Below are positions 1-10,194 of a DNA stretch of 64,000 nt, piece by piece. The stretch lies in the NCBI RefSeq assembly GCF_040833985.1, contig NZ_CP162139.1, positions 1,756,001 through 1,820,000 of the forward strand. The letters are read 5' to 3'. Under the pieces are notes generated by a model. That model saw nothing but the letters and a program-made list of their open reading frames with translations, was not told the DNA's origin and did no database searches. How positions within the stretch are numbered: the first letter of the stretch is position 1; each line of letters starts with the position of its first letter. Origin of the DNA: Leptospira sp. WS4.C2 (GTDB lineage Bacteria > Spirochaetota > Leptospiria > Leptospirales > Leptospiraceae). The position numbers and the translations under genes are program-made.

Positions 1-2
1 TT

Positions 3-296
3 TATCTTCGGAAAATGCCGAATCCTAAAATGGACGGTTTGTCCTATCTCATTCGGAGAGAAGATGAAATGATTGATACTTTTCCTACGCAAGGCGGTGT
101 AGAGCACGTCTTACTTGAGAATGTAAAAAGTTTTCAAATGAAATTTTCAGAACGTGGAGACAAATGGGTAGATGATTGGAATTCCCGAACAACAAAAAAA
201 ATTCCAAGATTGATTCGATTTGAAATTATATCACTAGTGGGGACTACCTTTGTTAAATATGAATCGCTTGCGCATCCGGTTATCCTCTACAAATAA
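3..296 (+). CDS. gspJ: Type II secretion pseudopilin GspJ, C-terminal part (cut by window start)
   Basis: The reading frame is open from base 3 to the stop at 294-296, so only the last ~98 residues are present and the N-terminal methylation site lies outside the window. The visible part ends in a beta-rich pattern (IPRLIRFEIIS) typical of the C-terminal globular domain of minor pseudopilins. The identification rests mainly on position: the next four genes read as gspK, gspL, gspM and gspN, and gspJ normally precedes gspK. In this system GspJ would form part of the pseudopilus tip with GspI and GspK in the periplasm. The 3' end overlaps the start of gspK by 38-47 bases, which suggests translational coupling. 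A different minor pseudopilin cannot be excluded from this fragment. Confidence 0.7.
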   Translation, partial: YLRKMPNPKMDGLSYLIRREDEMIDTFPTQGGVEHVLLENVKSFQMKFSERGDKWVDDWNSRTTKKIPRLIRFEIISLVGTTFVKYESLAHPVILYK

Positions 297-1359
297 AAAA
301 GCAAAAAAGGGGTTTATGGTCTATCTCCTTGTGATGGCCATTGGTACCGCTTCAATGTTTACGGCTTCCAAATTCTTTGAAGACGCGGCTACAGAATACA
401 GAGTGGCTCGTTCCCAAGCAGATGGATTTCGGGCTCATATGCTTGCGAAAGCGGGGTTTATGGGTGCCGTTGGTGCTCTAAAGAAAATCCCGGAAGAGGT
501 GCTCTATCAGTCGGGGTTGGCCATGGATCCGCCTCCGATTCCTCTCGGGGGTGGTGTCATCTATTACACAATGAGTCCGGAAGATGGAAAGATAAACATC
601 AATTCCCTTGTGAAAATTTACGATGACCAGCCGAATCAAAGGACGATTGAGATGGTAACCCGGCTTTTTTACCAATTTGCATTAAAACGAGAAATGATTT
701 TTCCAATTCTGGATTGGATTGATGAAAACCACCAAGAAACCGGAGGGGGTGCCGAACAGTATTACTACAATCGGCTTTCGCCACCAAGGAAAATCAAAAA
801 TGCCCCGTTTTATTCCCTCTCGGAGCTCCTAAATGTGAAGGGATTTGATCGGGCGGTCGTCTATGAAAGCTTAAAACCCAAGGACTACGACAAAAATAAT
901 TCTAAGGACTTTATGACTGAAGAGGAGAGAGCTCTTCGTTCCGATAAGGATTATGTGCTCTCGAATAATATTACTGCCTACTTGCCTGCGGGTGATTCCT
1001 ATGATGACCGGATCAATATCAACACTGCGCCCTATTTTGTCTTAATATCCCTTTCCGACTTTATGACCAAACAAGCCGCCATGAAAATTTTGAAACTCAA
1101 GTTGCAGAAAGGAGGCTATATTAAAGAATTGAAAGATCTGGAGACAGAACCTGAATTCCAAGTCAAAACAACAGGGGACCTCACTCTGTATAAAGAATTG
1201 GCTGGAGAGGGAACGGATGTCTCTGGTGGACGTATCAAAACCAAAGGCGAAGTTTATAAAATCACAGGGGTTGGGATTATAAAGGATAAAGTGGTTCGAA
1301 AGGTATCAGGTCTTTTTGACCTTACCAACAACCAAATGTTATACTATACTGAAGATTAA
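250..1359 (+). CDS. gspK: Type II secretion minor pseudopilin GspK
   Basis: GspK is the large minor pseudopilin that caps the type II secretion pseudopilus. The N terminus is basic (NKKAKKG) and is followed by a hydrophobic helix (FMVYLLVMAIG), so the prepilin peptidase site is probably K-K-G/F. The motif DGKININ near residue 115 and the later INTAP segment (~residue 257), set in a helix-hairpin-like region, match the family, and ~366-369 residues is normal length. Two starts are possible: TTG at 250, with GGGG seven bases upstream, or ATG at 259 within the same frame. TTG is preferred because of that spacing. It overlaps gspJ upstream, and gspL begins two bases after its stop, so it is clearly in the operon. 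Confidence 0.87.
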   Translation: MLNMNRLRIRLSSTNKKAKKGFMVYLLVMAIGTASMFTASKFFEDAATEYRVARSQADGFRAHMLAKAGFMGAVGALKKIPEEVLYQSGLAMDPPPIPLGGGVIYYTMSPEDGKININSLVKIYDDQPNQRTIEMVTRLFYQFALKREMIFPILDWIDENHQETGGGAEQYYYNRLSPPRKIKNAPFYSLSELLNVKGFDRAVVYESLKPKDYDKNNSKDFMTEEERALRSDKDYVLSNNITAYLPAGDSYDDRININTAPYFVLISLSDFMTKQAAMKILKLKLQKGGYIKELKDLETEPEFQVKTTGDLTLYKELAGEGTDVSGGRIKTKGEVYKITGVGIIKDKVVRKVSGLFDLTNNQMLYYTED

Positions 1360-1361
1360 TT

Positions 1362-2984
1362 ATGTTATCATTTGACCAATACCTAGCTATCGATTATGGT
1401 TCGACGTTTCTAAAAGGAGTACTTTTTAAAAAGGTACTCGGCAAAGTAGTGATCCTTCGAACGGAGAGCCTTCCCGTGGTGGAACTGGACGAATCCGAGG
1501 GAGATCCCTTCGAATATAATATCATTCGTTTCATTCAAAGTTTTTTTCCAGAAGAAAACAGATTCCTTCTCAACCTGGGAATCCACAATCTTTTTGTTCG
1601 AGATCTCACCGTACCTTTGGTTTCCGAAAAAGCCATCCAAGAAGTATTACCATTTGAAGTAGAAAATTTAGTTCCTTATCCTATGGAGGAATTGGAAGTC
1701 ATTGGTAAAACTTGGAGATCGAATAAAGAAAACTCAGAAGTCATTTCTTTTAATGTCCATCATTCTGAATTACTTCGGGCATTAAAACCATTTGCTAAGG
1801 GAGATCTTTCCTTATCTTGTTTGTCTCTGGACTCTTTTGCTCTTTCTTCTCTAGTGACAAAAAACTATCCATTGTTACTCGCAGAGCAAACTATACTGCA
1901 ATTGGATTTGGGTGGAAAATATAGCATTCTCAATGTTCTCTTTGAAGGGAAACTACGCCATACTCGCCAAATATATATTGGTGGTGAAGATGTAAGTTTG
2001 GAAATTGCAAATCTGCTAAAAATTGAATTAGAGGATGCAAGGGCATTAAAAGAATCTCTCCCAGTCGGCTTTCTTTTTGACACGATCGAAAAGTCGGAAG
2101 AAACGAACTTCTTATCCAAATTCCATATTAGTGCGATTCAGTGGAAAACGCTTCGAAAGTTTATTTTGGCAAAGATGGATCAACTCATTCACGAAGTAGA
2201 AAATAGTATTTTTTCTCTTCCTGAAACGGAAAGACCAAGTATCATTTTGTTATCTGGTGGGGCCAGTCTGTATCCAGGTCTCACTGCTTATTTGGAAGAA
2301 AAGTTAGGAATCAAAACTGGTCGATATGAATTTTTAGGAATTAATGATCCGAGTTTTGTCACCGCTGTAGCGACTGGAACTCATTTTGAATCGAGAAATA
2401 AAGTTAACTTTTTGGAAACTGGGTTTGCAAAAAAAATCCACACCAACCGATTTAAATTATCCGCTTTCAAACCCCACCTAATTCTCGTAAGCATTTCTTT
2501 GGTTCTTTTATTCGGAGTGTTCTTGATTGGAATTGTTTTAGATAAAAGAAAAATAACTGCTAACAAACTGGTCTTACTAGAAAAATACAAAAATGGGATT
2601 GGTGGAGAGCTGGGAGAGGATGAGGATCCGCTGAAGCTCGCCTCTGACAAACTAAAAGCAGAACGAAAGAAAACGGAAATCTATCGTTTGTTCCTTTCCC
2701 AGGAAAGTGTTTTGGATGTTTTGAACGAAGCCACTGAACAATTTCCTTCCCCAGAGGTATTACCTTTTATTTTGGATCAGTTCAATTTCGAAGAAAAGGA
2801 AATCCAAATTTATGGGCGTGTGAATGAATTTGGAGAAATTGGAACCATCCAATCAGCTTTAGAGAAATCTGAAAAATTTACCAATATACAAATTCAAAAC
2901 AAAAGACTGATCACTGGAGTAAACAAATTCAAAGTCAGTTTTAAAATCAAAATGGATGTTGTGACTCCTAAGGATGAACCATAA
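1362..2984 (+). CDS. gspL: Type II secretion inner-membrane protein GspL (PilM-like actin fold)
   Basis: The N-terminal ~350 residues have an actin/PilM-like ATPase fold, with a phosphate-1 type segment (LAIDYGSTFLKG) at residues 8-19 and a later LLSGGASLYPG segment. One transmembrane helix lies near residues 369-393 and is followed by a periplasmic ferredoxin-like tail. This cytoplasmic-TM-periplasmic layout is that of GspL, which links the GspE ATPase to GspM and the pseudopilus. At 540 residues it is longer than enterobacterial GspL (~400). The stop codon overlaps the ATG of gspM by one base. PilM alone could also fit the N-terminal half, but the fused periplasmic part and the neighbours favour GspL. 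Confidence 0.82.
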   Translation: MLSFDQYLAIDYGSTFLKGVLFKKVLGKVVILRTESLPVVELDESEGDPFEYNIIRFIQSFFPEENRFLLNLGIHNLFVRDLTVPLVSEKAIQEVLPFEVENLVPYPMEELEVIGKTWRSNKENSEVISFNVHHSELLRALKPFAKGDLSLSCLSLDSFALSSLVTKNYPLLLAEQTILQLDLGGKYSILNVLFEGKLRHTRQIYIGGEDVSLEIANLLKIELEDARALKESLPVGFLFDTIEKSEETNFLSKFHISAIQWKTLRKFILAKMDQLIHEVENSIFSLPETERPSIILLSGGASLYPGLTAYLEEKLGIKTGRYEFLGINDPSFVTAVATGTHFESRNKVNFLETGFAKKIHTNRFKLSAFKPHLILVSISLVLLFGVFLIGIVLDKRKITANKLVLLEKYKNGIGGELGEDEDPLKLASDKLKAERKKTEIYRLFLSQESVLDVLNEATEQFPSPEVLPFILDQFNFEEKEIQIYGRVNEFGEIGTIQSALEKSEKFTNIQIQNKRLITGVNKFKVSFKIKMDVVTPKDEP

Positions 2985-3508
2985 TGTTTGACAGGCTAAA
3001 TGATCGAGAACGTGTTTTAGTCACTGGACTCATCAGTTTTGTGGCTCTTCTTGGAATTTATACAATTATTACTTTATTTTCTGATTTGAGAAATAGTCTC
3101 ACGGAAGAAATTTTCGAAACTAGATCTCAGGCAACGGAACTTGATCGAGTGATCCGTGAGTATAACTATCTGCGCGGTTTACAGTCTGGTGGAAGTGAAG
3201 AAGATGTCAGTGTGATGTATTCGAAATTGGATCAAATTCTAATTCGTTACAACTTAAAAGACAAAGTCCAAACCATGAAGGATACAAGCAACGTTATCCA
3301 AAAAGATTATAACAAAATTACGATTGATGTATCCTTTCGTTCTGTTTTGTTGCAGGACATTATTAAACTTGTTTATGATATTGAAAAGAATAAACAAATT
3401 CAAGCAAAGGTAGACTTACTCAGTTTTCGAAAGCCATTTGCTGAAAAAGAAATTTATGATGTGAATTTAAAAGTTTCATCATATAGCCGTTTATCGAAAG
3501 GGAAATAG
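2984..3508 (+). CDS. gspM: Type II secretion protein GspM-like
   Basis: A 174-residue protein with a short cytoplasmic N terminus, one transmembrane helix (about residues 12-32, VLVTGLISFVALLGIYTII) and a periplasmic part that starts as a coiled-coil-like helix (TRSQATELDRVIREYNYLRG) and ends in alternating strands. Both size and layout match GspM, the partner of GspL in the inner-membrane platform. Sequence conservation in this family is low, so the call relies on topology and on its place between gspL and gspN. Its ATG overlaps the gspL stop by one base, and gspN starts one base after its own stop. Confidence 0.75.
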   Translation: MFDRLNDRERVLVTGLISFVALLGIYTIITLFSDLRNSLTEEIFETRSQATELDRVIREYNYLRGLQSGGSEEDVSVMYSKLDQILIRYNLKDKVQTMKDTSNVIQKDYNKITIDVSFRSVLLQDIIKLVYDIEKNKQIQAKVDLLSFRKPFAEKEIYDVNLKVSSYSRLSKGK

Positions 3509-3509
3509 T

Positions 3510-4472
3510 ATGTCAAAACAAAACGAATTAGAAGACGATTTCCTCAACGAAGAAGACCAAGAAGTTCAAGAAAGCCTGTTGGAAGACGACGGTGAATTGT
3601 TTGATGAAGATGGTGATGAGGAACATACGAAGGTCAATCGCAAACAAGTGTTTACGCTCGTTGCCATCGCTTTTGTTTCTTTTCTAGTATTTACTATATT
3701 TATATTTCCACTTAATGAAATTGTTCGTTCGATCTTAATCAAAACAGGAAAAGAAACTGGAATCTTTATGGATGCGAAAGAAATCCATTTCCCAATGATT
3801 GGAAGAAAGTCTTTTGATAGTTTTGTCGCCAGTTTCCCTTCAGGTACATCGATTAAAGCTGAAGAAATTAGTTTGGGTGTTTCACTTTTTGGTCTGCTCC
3901 AATCCCGCTTGGATGGGGATGCTAACATTGGATATTTTAGTTTTGAAGGCAGTGAGTGGGCAGCGAACATTCAAACTTTGGACATTCCACTACGACTTTC
4001 TCCGATTGATGATAAAATTACTAAATGGAATGGAGAAGGGGAGATTGATTTAGCTGGTGGAAAAATCAAAGAATCTTCGGAGATCCCATTTTTAGGAAGT
4101 TTAAAAGGAACTGACATTCGGAAGGCAAATCTGGTTTTTAAAATACGCTCAGGTAAGTTACTTTTGGAGCGTGGTATTTTAGAATCTTCGCTCGCTAAAT
4201 TCCAATTCCAAGGTGTGGTTCGTCTCTCCGATAACTTAGCCTTCTCTCAATTAGATTTAAAGGTTTGTTTTACTCTCACGGAAAAATTTGCTCAAGAACG
4301 TCAAGACTTAGTTGGTATGGTCGCACTCCTTCCTCAGGAAGGGGGAAAAACTTGTATCCCAATTAGAGGGACATTCTCATCTCCTAAGGTTGATCTTCCC
4401 AATTTGAACCAGTTAGGTGGTCCGGCACCAAAAGCGGAAGAATCTGCTATCGAACCGGCACCCGTTCCTTAA
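3510..4472 (+). CDS. gspN: Type II secretion system protein GspN
   Basis: A 320-residue protein with a very acidic cytoplasmic N terminus (roughly residues 5-40, rich in E and D), one transmembrane helix near residues 48-70 and a periplasmic beta-rich domain (GEGEIDLAGGKIKESSEIPF). This resembles the long-form GspN/AsmA-like proteins of delta-proteobacteria and Leptospira. The C terminus is Pro/Ala-rich (PAPKAEES). GspN is not essential in all type II systems and its exact role is unclear; a pseudopilus-platform or envelope role is an inference. It is the last gene of the gspJKLMN run. No rho-independent terminator in plus orientation follows before the convergent nrdJ. Confidence 0.75.
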   Translation: MSKQNELEDDFLNEEDQEVQESLLEDDGELFDEDGDEEHTKVNRKQVFTLVAIAFVSFLVFTIFIFPLNEIVRSILIKTGKETGIFMDAKEIHFPMIGRKSFDSFVASFPSGTSIKAEEISLGVSLFGLLQSRLDGDANIGYFSFEGSEWAANIQTLDIPLRLSPIDDKITKWNGEGEIDLAGGKIKESSEIPFLGSLKGTDIRKANLVFKIRSGKLLLERGILESSLAKFQFQGVVRLSDNLAFSQLDLKVCFTLTEKFAQERQDLVGMVALLPQEGGKTCIPIRGTFSSPKVDLPNLNQLGGPAPKAEESAIEPAPVP

Positions 4473-4577
4473 ATTTTCCATTCTAACTCTGAGTTATCGA
4501 TTCGATACATAAAAATTGTATTTCCACTTCTAAAAAATACTAGGTCCTCCAGTCATTTCGATAGGAAAAATCAGTAG

Positions 4578-4609
4578 ATAAAAAAAGAGACCCCATTTGG
4601 GATCTCTTT
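4578..4609 (-). terminator. Rho-independent terminator after nrdJ
   Basis: AAAGAGA (4584-4590) pairs with TCTCTTT (4603-4609), and CCC (4592-4594) with GGG (4599-4601), leaving one C/A mismatch and a four-base loop. Read on the minus strand the hairpin runs into a T-tract (bases 4578-4586), which fits termination of nrdJ. It may also stop readthrough from gspN, but no T-run follows in that direction. Confidence 0.7.
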
Positions 4610-4671
4610 CTAATTTCTAAAAACCAAACTCCTATCTTAAATCGAAGTTTGGCTATGATCAGGTTTGGTTA

Positions 4672-7600
4672 TTAGGAACAACCTGTAGTGGATCCGCATG
4701 AGATACACTTCAGGCAAGCTCCGTTACGAACCATTTGGAAGGAACCACATTCTGTACAGGAATCACCTGTATAACCTTTGGTTCTGGCTTCCGCGATGAT
4801 TTTCAGAGTTGCCGCTGCTGATTGTGCAGCAGTCGGTTGAGTGCCACCTGCTACAGCTACCGGTTCAGGTTTTTCTTCCAATACCGATTTCATAGAAATG
4901 GGTGCCACATGTAGTGGAACTCTTAGCCCACTACTTTCCTGCTTTCCCACTAGATCTTTGCTCGGTTCTGCCTTCCTTCCAACTTCGTCAGTTCTTAGAT
5001 CTTCGGGAGATACTTGTGCCAAGTCGTATCTACCAAGGTAAGTAATGGCAAGTTCTCTAAAGATGTAATCGATCACTGAGGTTGACATCTTTATGTGTGG
5101 ATTGCCTGAAACCATTCCGTTTGGTTCAAATTTGAAGAATGTAAATGCTTCTACAAATTCTTCTAACGGAACTCCGTGTTGGAGACCAAGAGAAATTGCA
5201 ATGGCAAATGCATTCATAAGAGAACGGAAAGCCGCTCCTTCTTTATGCATATCGATAAAGATTTCACCGAGTTGGCCATCTTCGTATTCACCTGTGCGAA
5301 GATATACTTTGTGTCCACCCACCATAGCTTTTTGGGTATAACCTGCACGACGGTGTGGGAGTTTTCTCCTTTCCGCAATGTATTTATACACAAGTTTTTC
5401 TGCCACTTCAGTTACCGTTTTTGGAGCAGAAGAAGTTTGTAGTTCTTCGTCTTCTTCACCTACAGCACTTAACAACTGAAATACGGAGTTAAGTGGTTGT
5501 GAAAGTTTCGATCCGTCACGGTAAAGCGCATTTGCTTTGATCATCACTTTCCAAGACATTAGGTATGCGTTTTTCACATCCTCAATGGTTGCCTCTTCGG
5601 GAAGGTTGATCGTTTTGGAGATAGCCCCCGAAATGAATGGTTGTGCCGCAGCCATAATTCGGATATGTGATTGATAAGATAAAAATCGTTTTCCGTATTT
5701 CCCACATTTGTTTGCACAATCAAAAACAGCCAGATCCTTCTCTTTGATGAATGGTGCGTTTTCGATTGTCATCGTTCCGCAAACATAATCGTTTGCTTGG
5801 GAGATTTCATCTGCAGAAAAACCTAGTGTTTCCAAAAGGTTAAAACCCATGGAGTTATAAACAGATGGATCAATTCCCAATGTTTTGGAAAGGAAATCTT
5901 CGCCTAACGTAAATTTGTTGAATGCAAATTGGACATCAAAAACAAAGGGAAGTTGTTTTTCGAGTTTTTCCAGTACATCTTCTGTAAAACCTTTCTCTTT
6001 CAAACGAGCGGTATTGACACCAGGTGCTCCGTTGAAAGTGGCATGGCCTTTACAATAGTTTACGATCGCATCTTGTTCCGCTTGGCTATAACCAAGTTTT
6101 TTCAATGCAGCAGGTACTGATTGGTTGATGATTTTAAAATATCCACCACCAGCCAATTTTTTGTATTTCACTAGAGCAAAGTCTGGTTCAATTCCAGTCG
6201 TATCACAGTCCATGACAAGACCAATGGTTCCTGTAGGAGCAATCACAGTTACCTGTGCGTTGCGGTACCCATACAATTCTCCCAGTTCTAAAGCTCTATC
6301 GGAATCTTCTTTTGCTGCTTCGAGTAGGTAAGAAGGAAGAAACGAAGGATTGATTCCCACTGGAGTGATGGTAAGGCCTTCGTATTCTTCTTTTGGTGCA
6401 TTGTAAGCGGCACGTCTATGGTTACGAATCACTCGGAGCATATGGTCTTTGTTTTTTTCGTATCCAACAAATGGTCCGAGTTCCTTTGCCATCTCTGCCG
6501 AAGTTGCATACGAAGACATATGCATGATAGAAGAAATCGCACCAGTGACTGCCATCGCTTCTTGTGAATCATAAGGAATTCCCATGATCATAAGAAGGGA
6601 ACCAAGGTTCGCATAACCTAAACCTAAAGTTCTGAACTTGTATGATAGTTCTGCAATTTCTTTGGAAGGGAACTGAGCCATAAGCACAGACACTTCTAGG
6701 ATGATGGTCCACACTTTGTTTAAGTAGCGATATCCTTCTACATCAAAGGTTCCGTCTTCTTTTAAAAATTTTACAAGGTTTGCCGATGCCAAGTTACAAG
6801 CTGTGTTGTCGAGGAACATATACTCAGAACATGGATTCGAGGCATTGATGGCACCGTCTTCAGGACAAGTATGCCATTCATTGATTGTGCTGTGATACTG
6901 GGTTCCTGGGTCTGCAGAATTCCAAGCAGCATTCGCAATTCTTTCCCAAAGGTCACGTGCGCGTAATGTTTTTGCCGGTTTTGCATCTCGGTTTTGTGCC
7001 TTCGCTTTTTCCTTTTCTGTCCTATTGTAAAGGTGGAAAGGGAGATCCTTTTCGACTGCTTCCATAAATTCATTTGTGATTCGCACTGAGTTATTGGAGT
7101 TTTGTCCGGAAACTGTATTGTATGCTTCGGACTGCCAATCAGTGGTCAACTCTTCAAAGAGTAGGTCTTTGTATCCTTGTCTGGAGAGGTCAATCACTCG
7201 TTTGATGTAGTTGTCTGGAACAAATGCTTTTCTTGCTTTTTGGATCGCTTTTTTGAGATCTAAATTGGCAGTTGGGTCGTAAGCTGCTTCACCAAGTGTT
7301 TGTTTGGCGGAAGTACAGGTACTCATAATATCGTTTAAGAGACGGTTGTTTAAGATGGATCCCGTAACAAGGGATGCCACTTTTTTCTCTTCTTGAACTT
7401 TCCAATCAATGAATTCTTCGATGTCTGGATGGTCCATATCAAGACAAACCATCTTCGCCGCTCGACGAGTGGTTCCTCCTGATTTGATCGCACCTGCAGC
7501 TCTGTCCCCAATTTTAAGGAAAGACATAAGGCCGGAACTTTTACCACCACCAGAAAGAGATTCATTGGCAGCTCGTAAGTTCGAGAAATTGGTTCCTGTT

Positions 7601-8289
7601 CCCGATCCGTATTTGAAAAGGCGAGCTTCACGAACCCAAAGGTCCATGATACCCCCTTCATTCACTAAATCGTCATCCACTGATTGGATGAAACATGCAT
7701 GGGGTTGCGGGTGTTCGTAAGAAGAGGCGGATCTTACCAATTTTCCCGATTTTGGATCCACATAATAATGTCCTTGTGACTTTCCATCAATTCCATAAGC
7801 CCAGTGGAGACCAGTATTGAACCACTGTGGGGAATTGGGTGCAGCCATTTGGCTTGCGAGCATAAAAATAACTTCTTCATAGAAGACACGAGCACTGTCT
7901 TCATCAGTAAAATAACCGTGTTTGTAACCCCAGTATGTCCAACATCCCGCAAGGCGGTGGAACACTTGTTTGGAATCAGATTCTCCTACAAAACGATCTT
8001 CGGGATTGAGAGCGGAGAGTTTTTCATCGTCAGGAACCGAACGTTGTAACCATTCCGGAATGCCTTTTTCTGCAACTTTCTTCAGATATTTGGGAACACC
8101 TTTCCGGCGAAAGTATTTCTGCGCGAGGATATCTGTTGCTACTTGCGACCAAAAATCCGGAACTTCGACTCCGTTAGCCTCAAATACAACGGACCCGTCC
8201 GTATTCGTAATTTTAGAATCCTTACGGACCCAAGTAAGATTCGGGTATAGACCCTGATTCCCTTTGGTAAAATGCCTCTCAATTTTCAT
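4672..8289 (-). CDS. nrdJ: Adenosylcobalamin-dependent (class II) ribonucleoside-diphosphate reductase
   Basis: A 1205-residue protein matching the large form of vitamin B12-dependent ribonucleotide reductase, which makes deoxyribonucleotides in the cytoplasm. Recognisable blocks are the N-terminal [14 protein letters not shown] region, the active-site stretch [18 protein letters not shown], the [19 protein letters not shown] segment and the [11 protein letters not shown] / [11 protein letters not shown]-terminal domain found in long NrdJ. The tail has paired cysteines ([13 protein letters not shown]) that probably relay reducing equivalents from thioredoxin or bind zinc. Leptospira are known to use this B12-dependent enzyme. 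The gene stands alone on the minus strand, ends at a good terminator, and shows no obvious cobalamin-riboswitch box (GCCACTG) in its 220-base upstream region. Confidence 0.95.
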   Translation of the reverse strand: MKIERHFTKGNQGLYPNLTWVRKDSKITNTDGSVVFEANGVEVPDFWSQVATDILAQKYFRRKGVPKYLKKVAEKGIPEWLQRSVPDDEKLSALNPEDRFVGESDSKQVFHRLAGCWTYWGYKHGYFTDEDSARVFYEEVIFMLASQMAAPNSPQWFNTGLHWAYGIDGKSQGHYYVDPKSGKLVRSASSYEHPQPHACFIQSVDDDLVNEGGIMDLWVREARLFKYGSGTGTNFSNLRAANESLSGGGKSSGLMSFLKIGDRAAGAIKSGGTTRRAAKMVCLDMDHPDIEEFIDWKVQEEKKVASLVTGSILNNRLLNDIMSTCTSAKQTLGEAAYDPTANLDLKKAIQKARKAFVPDNYIKRVIDLSRQGYKDLLFEELTTDWQSEAYNTVSGQNSNNSVRITNEFMEAVEKDLPFHLYNRTEKEKAKAQNRDAKPAKTLRARDLWERIANAAWNSADPGTQYHSTINEWHTCPEDGAINASNPCSEYMFLDNTACNLASANLVKFLKEDGTFDVEGYRYLNKVWTIILEVSVLMAQFPSKEIAELSYKFRTLGLGYANLGSLLMIMGIPYDSQEAMAVTGAISSIMHMSSYATSAEMAKELGPFVGYEKNKDHMLRVIRNHRRAAYNAPKEEYEGLTITPVGINPSFLPSYLLEAAKEDSDRALELGELYGYRNAQVTVIAPTGTIGLVMDCDTTGIEPDFALVKYKKLAGGGYFKIINQSVPAALKKLGYSQAEQDAIVNYCKGHATFNGAPGVNTARLKEKGFTEDVLEKLEKQLPFVFDVQFAFNKFTLGEDFLSKTLGIDPSVYNSMGFNLLETLGFSADEISQANDYVCGTMTIENAPFIKEKDLAVFDCANKCGKYGKRFLSYQSHIRIMAAAQPFISGAISKTINLPEEATIEDVKNAYLMSWKVMIKANALYRDGSKLSQPLNSVFQLLSAVGEEDEELQTSSAPKTVTEVAEKLVYKYIAERRKLPHRRAGYTQKAMVGGHKVYLRTGEYEDGQLGEIFIDMHKEGAAFRSLMNAFAIAISLGLQHGVPLEEFVEAFTFFKFEPNGMVSGNPHIKMSTSVIDYIFRELAITYLGRYDLAQVSPEDLRTDEVGRKAEPSKDLVGKQESSGLRVPLHVAPISMKSVLEEKPEPVAVAGGTQPTAAQSAAATLKIIAEARTKGYTGDSCTECGSFQMVRNGACLKCISCGSTTGCS

Positions 8290-8509
8290 GCAGACCCCAT
8301 CTACAACAACATATACAATTTCTATTTTTTCCTCTACCAGGAGCGGAGAGGATTATGTCACAATGAAGGGTTCTTTCGTTAGAAACATCCATTTTTTAAA
8401 GCTAGGAAGCCGGAATTCTTAGAATTTTTTCAAAATTTCTGTTGGCTCTAATTGTTTTTTTTCGTTGACCTAGCGACCTTCCTACGTAGCATGGTCACAG
8501 ATTCGAGAT

Positions 8510-8585
<76 letters not shown>

Positions 8586-8604
8586 TCCGAATCGAACCTG
8601 AGTT

Positions 8605-9345
8605 TTGAAGTCCATCGACTCTCCGAAATCCCTAACATTTTCTTCCCGTTTCCTAGGTTTCTCCCCAAAATTCAAGCAATTTCAGTGCCATAAACCCAAT
8701 TCTATCACTGTTCTTTTTGGTTTTCTCATTTTTTTTTGCCTACTTCCCCTTGCCGGTGAAGGAAATTCTTTGCCAGAATCACCTCTTTGGAACTCGGAAC
8801 AAATCCTTTTTGTTACCGCAAGAGCCGGTGAAACCACAGGACATTTGGATTTTTACACTCTAAACGAGGGAGAATGGACTGCAGTGATCGAAAAAATACC
8901 GGTGCGACTGGGGCGAAATGGACTCATCCTTCGGGAAGAAAAAAGAGAAGGGGACGGATCCACTCCTGCAGGCAGTTATCCCATCCAAAGAATCATTGGA
9001 AAACAAAAAAAGATAATTCGAAATTTAGAATACACTCAAATTCGAAAAAACCATTACTGGAGTGATCACCCTAAGTCCAAAAATTACAACCAATTGATTA
9101 CACACTACGAAAAAGGGGCAGTTCCCCTTGGAGATTCCTATATTTACGATTTATTTGTTGTGATTGAACACAATACAAAACCGGCTCTTCCTGGAATGGG
9201 GAGTATGATCTTTATTCATGTTTGGAATGAAGACAAACCTACTTCTGGTTGTGTGGGTGTCGAATTAAAATGGTTGGAGGGATTGACCAACCAATTGGAT
9301 GGAAACAAATTACCTTTTCTCGTGATTGTCGAAACAGACGAATGA
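8605..9345 (+). CDS. L,D-transpeptidase (YkuD) family protein
   Basis: YkuD-domain enzymes form 3-3 peptidoglycan cross-links or attach proteins to peptidoglycan in the periplasm. The catalytic motif is clear: His205 in IFIHVWNED followed by SGCVGVE with Cys216. The N terminus carries a hydrophobic segment around residues 33-50 (ITVLFGFLIFFCLLPLAG), a signal peptide or anchor. The assigned start is TTG at 8605, because the frame has no ATG until residue 199; the ribosome site is weak, so a later non-ATG start is possible. It lies directly behind tRNA-Asn and may be transcribed with it. Which cross-link it makes cannot be told from sequence. Confidence 0.8.
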   Translation: MKSIDSPKSLTFSSRFLGFSPKFKQFQCHKPNSITVLFGFLIFFCLLPLAGEGNSLPESPLWNSEQILFVTARAGETTGHLDFYTLNEGEWTAVIEKIPVRLGRNGLILREEKREGDGSTPAGSYPIQRIIGKQKKIIRNLEYTQIRKNHYWSDHPKSKNYNQLITHYEKGAVPLGDSYIYDLFVVIEHNTKPALPGMGSMIFIHVWNEDKPTSGCVGVELKWLEGLTNQLDGNKLPFLVIVETDE

Positions 9346-9427
9346 TTATGATTCAGTTTTCATAAAGAAAGAAAATATTAAGTCTTGTCCTTGACAACTA
9401 ACGCATAACCAGTAGTTTGTTGCGACT

Positions 9428-10114
9428 ATGAGACAAATTTCAAAAACCATTCTCTTGTTAGGTTCTTTGGTTGCATTTATTGGGTGTGTCACTCCAGTTA
9501 AAAAGCCAACTACGAATACTATAAATAACAAATCTGGGGCCGTTAGTTTGAAAATTGGGTTTCCAATTTTTTTTCCGTTTGTTCCTGATCGATTTGCATC
9601 CAAAGTGTATTTACTGAAAATTTCAAAGGATAAAAAGAATTATTCGGAAATGCCTTTGATTGAGTCTGCAATGCAAAATCGAGATCAAGTGACATTTCTA
9701 AATTTGGAACCAGGGGATTATGCTATAGCTGGGTTTTACCGCTTAAACGAAACATCCAATAATTCGGCTGATATCTACGCAATTTTAGATGACGCTTCTA
9801 TCGAGAAATCGATCTTTAGAGTCAAAGAAAATGAAATAACTATCCTAGGTATCATTTATTGTATGTTGGCTAATGATGCTTTAAACTTACAAGGAAATCA
9901 ATTTGAACTGTCTAAGAAAATAGCACCCGGTATTGAGAATAATACAGCCGAAGTGGTATTCACTACTTTGGTCGGAGGACACACTCGCCAAGTACGTGTG
10001 GAAACAATTACTAAAATAAAAAATTCTCCAGAAGAAATAGATTCATTTAAGCCGACACTAAAAGAAATTTTCGAAGGTACTGCCTGGAAAAGTCAGTTTA
10101 AAAATTTGAATTAA
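9428..10114 (+). CDS. Putative lipoprotein, unknown function
   Basis: A 228-residue protein with a typical lipoprotein signal: a basic start (MRQISK), a hydrophobic stretch, then a lipobox AFIGC with Cys20. The mature part is beta-rich and contains LNLEPGDYAIAGFYRL, similar in style to carboxypeptidase-regulatory or transthyretin-like beta-sandwich domains, but I cannot assign a family. A short VSLKIGFPIFFPFVPDRF region precedes it. It is followed on the opposite strand by the flavin monooxygenase and shares the intervening hairpin at 10133-10158. It is probably exported and membrane-anchored; the function is not recognised. Confidence 0.7.
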   Translation: MRQISKTILLLGSLVAFIGCVTPVKKPTTNTINNKSGAVSLKIGFPIFFPFVPDRFASKVYLLKISKDKKNYSEMPLIESAMQNRDQVTFLNLEPGDYAIAGFYRLNETSNNSADIYAILDDASIEKSIFRVKENEITILGIIYCMLANDALNLQGNQFELSKKIAPGIENNTAEVVFTTLVGGHTRQVRVETITKIKNSPEEIDSFKPTLKEIFEGTAWKSQFKNLN

Positions 10115-10121
10115 AGTTGAG

Positions 10122-10158
10122 GAAATAAAAAAGCCGGTATTTAGCTTTAAATACCGGC
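10122..10158 (-). terminator. Terminator for the flavin monooxygenase gene
   Basis: GCCGGTATTTA (10133-10143) pairs perfectly with TAAATACCGGC (10148-10158) around a four-base loop. The A-rich tract at 10122-10132 becomes a T-run on the minus strand, so this is a strong terminator for the gene ending at 10195. In plus orientation it has only a short A-rich tail and would act poorly for the lipoprotein gene. Confidence 0.8.
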
Positions 10159-10194
10159 AAAATATGTTGTTTAGGTTTAGAATTGATTAGAAGA

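Noticed and set aside
8290..8509. Cobalamin riboswitch upstream of nrdJ
   Set aside because: I searched for the conserved GCCACTG box on the coding strand and found none in the 220-base leader; a divergent form remains possible.
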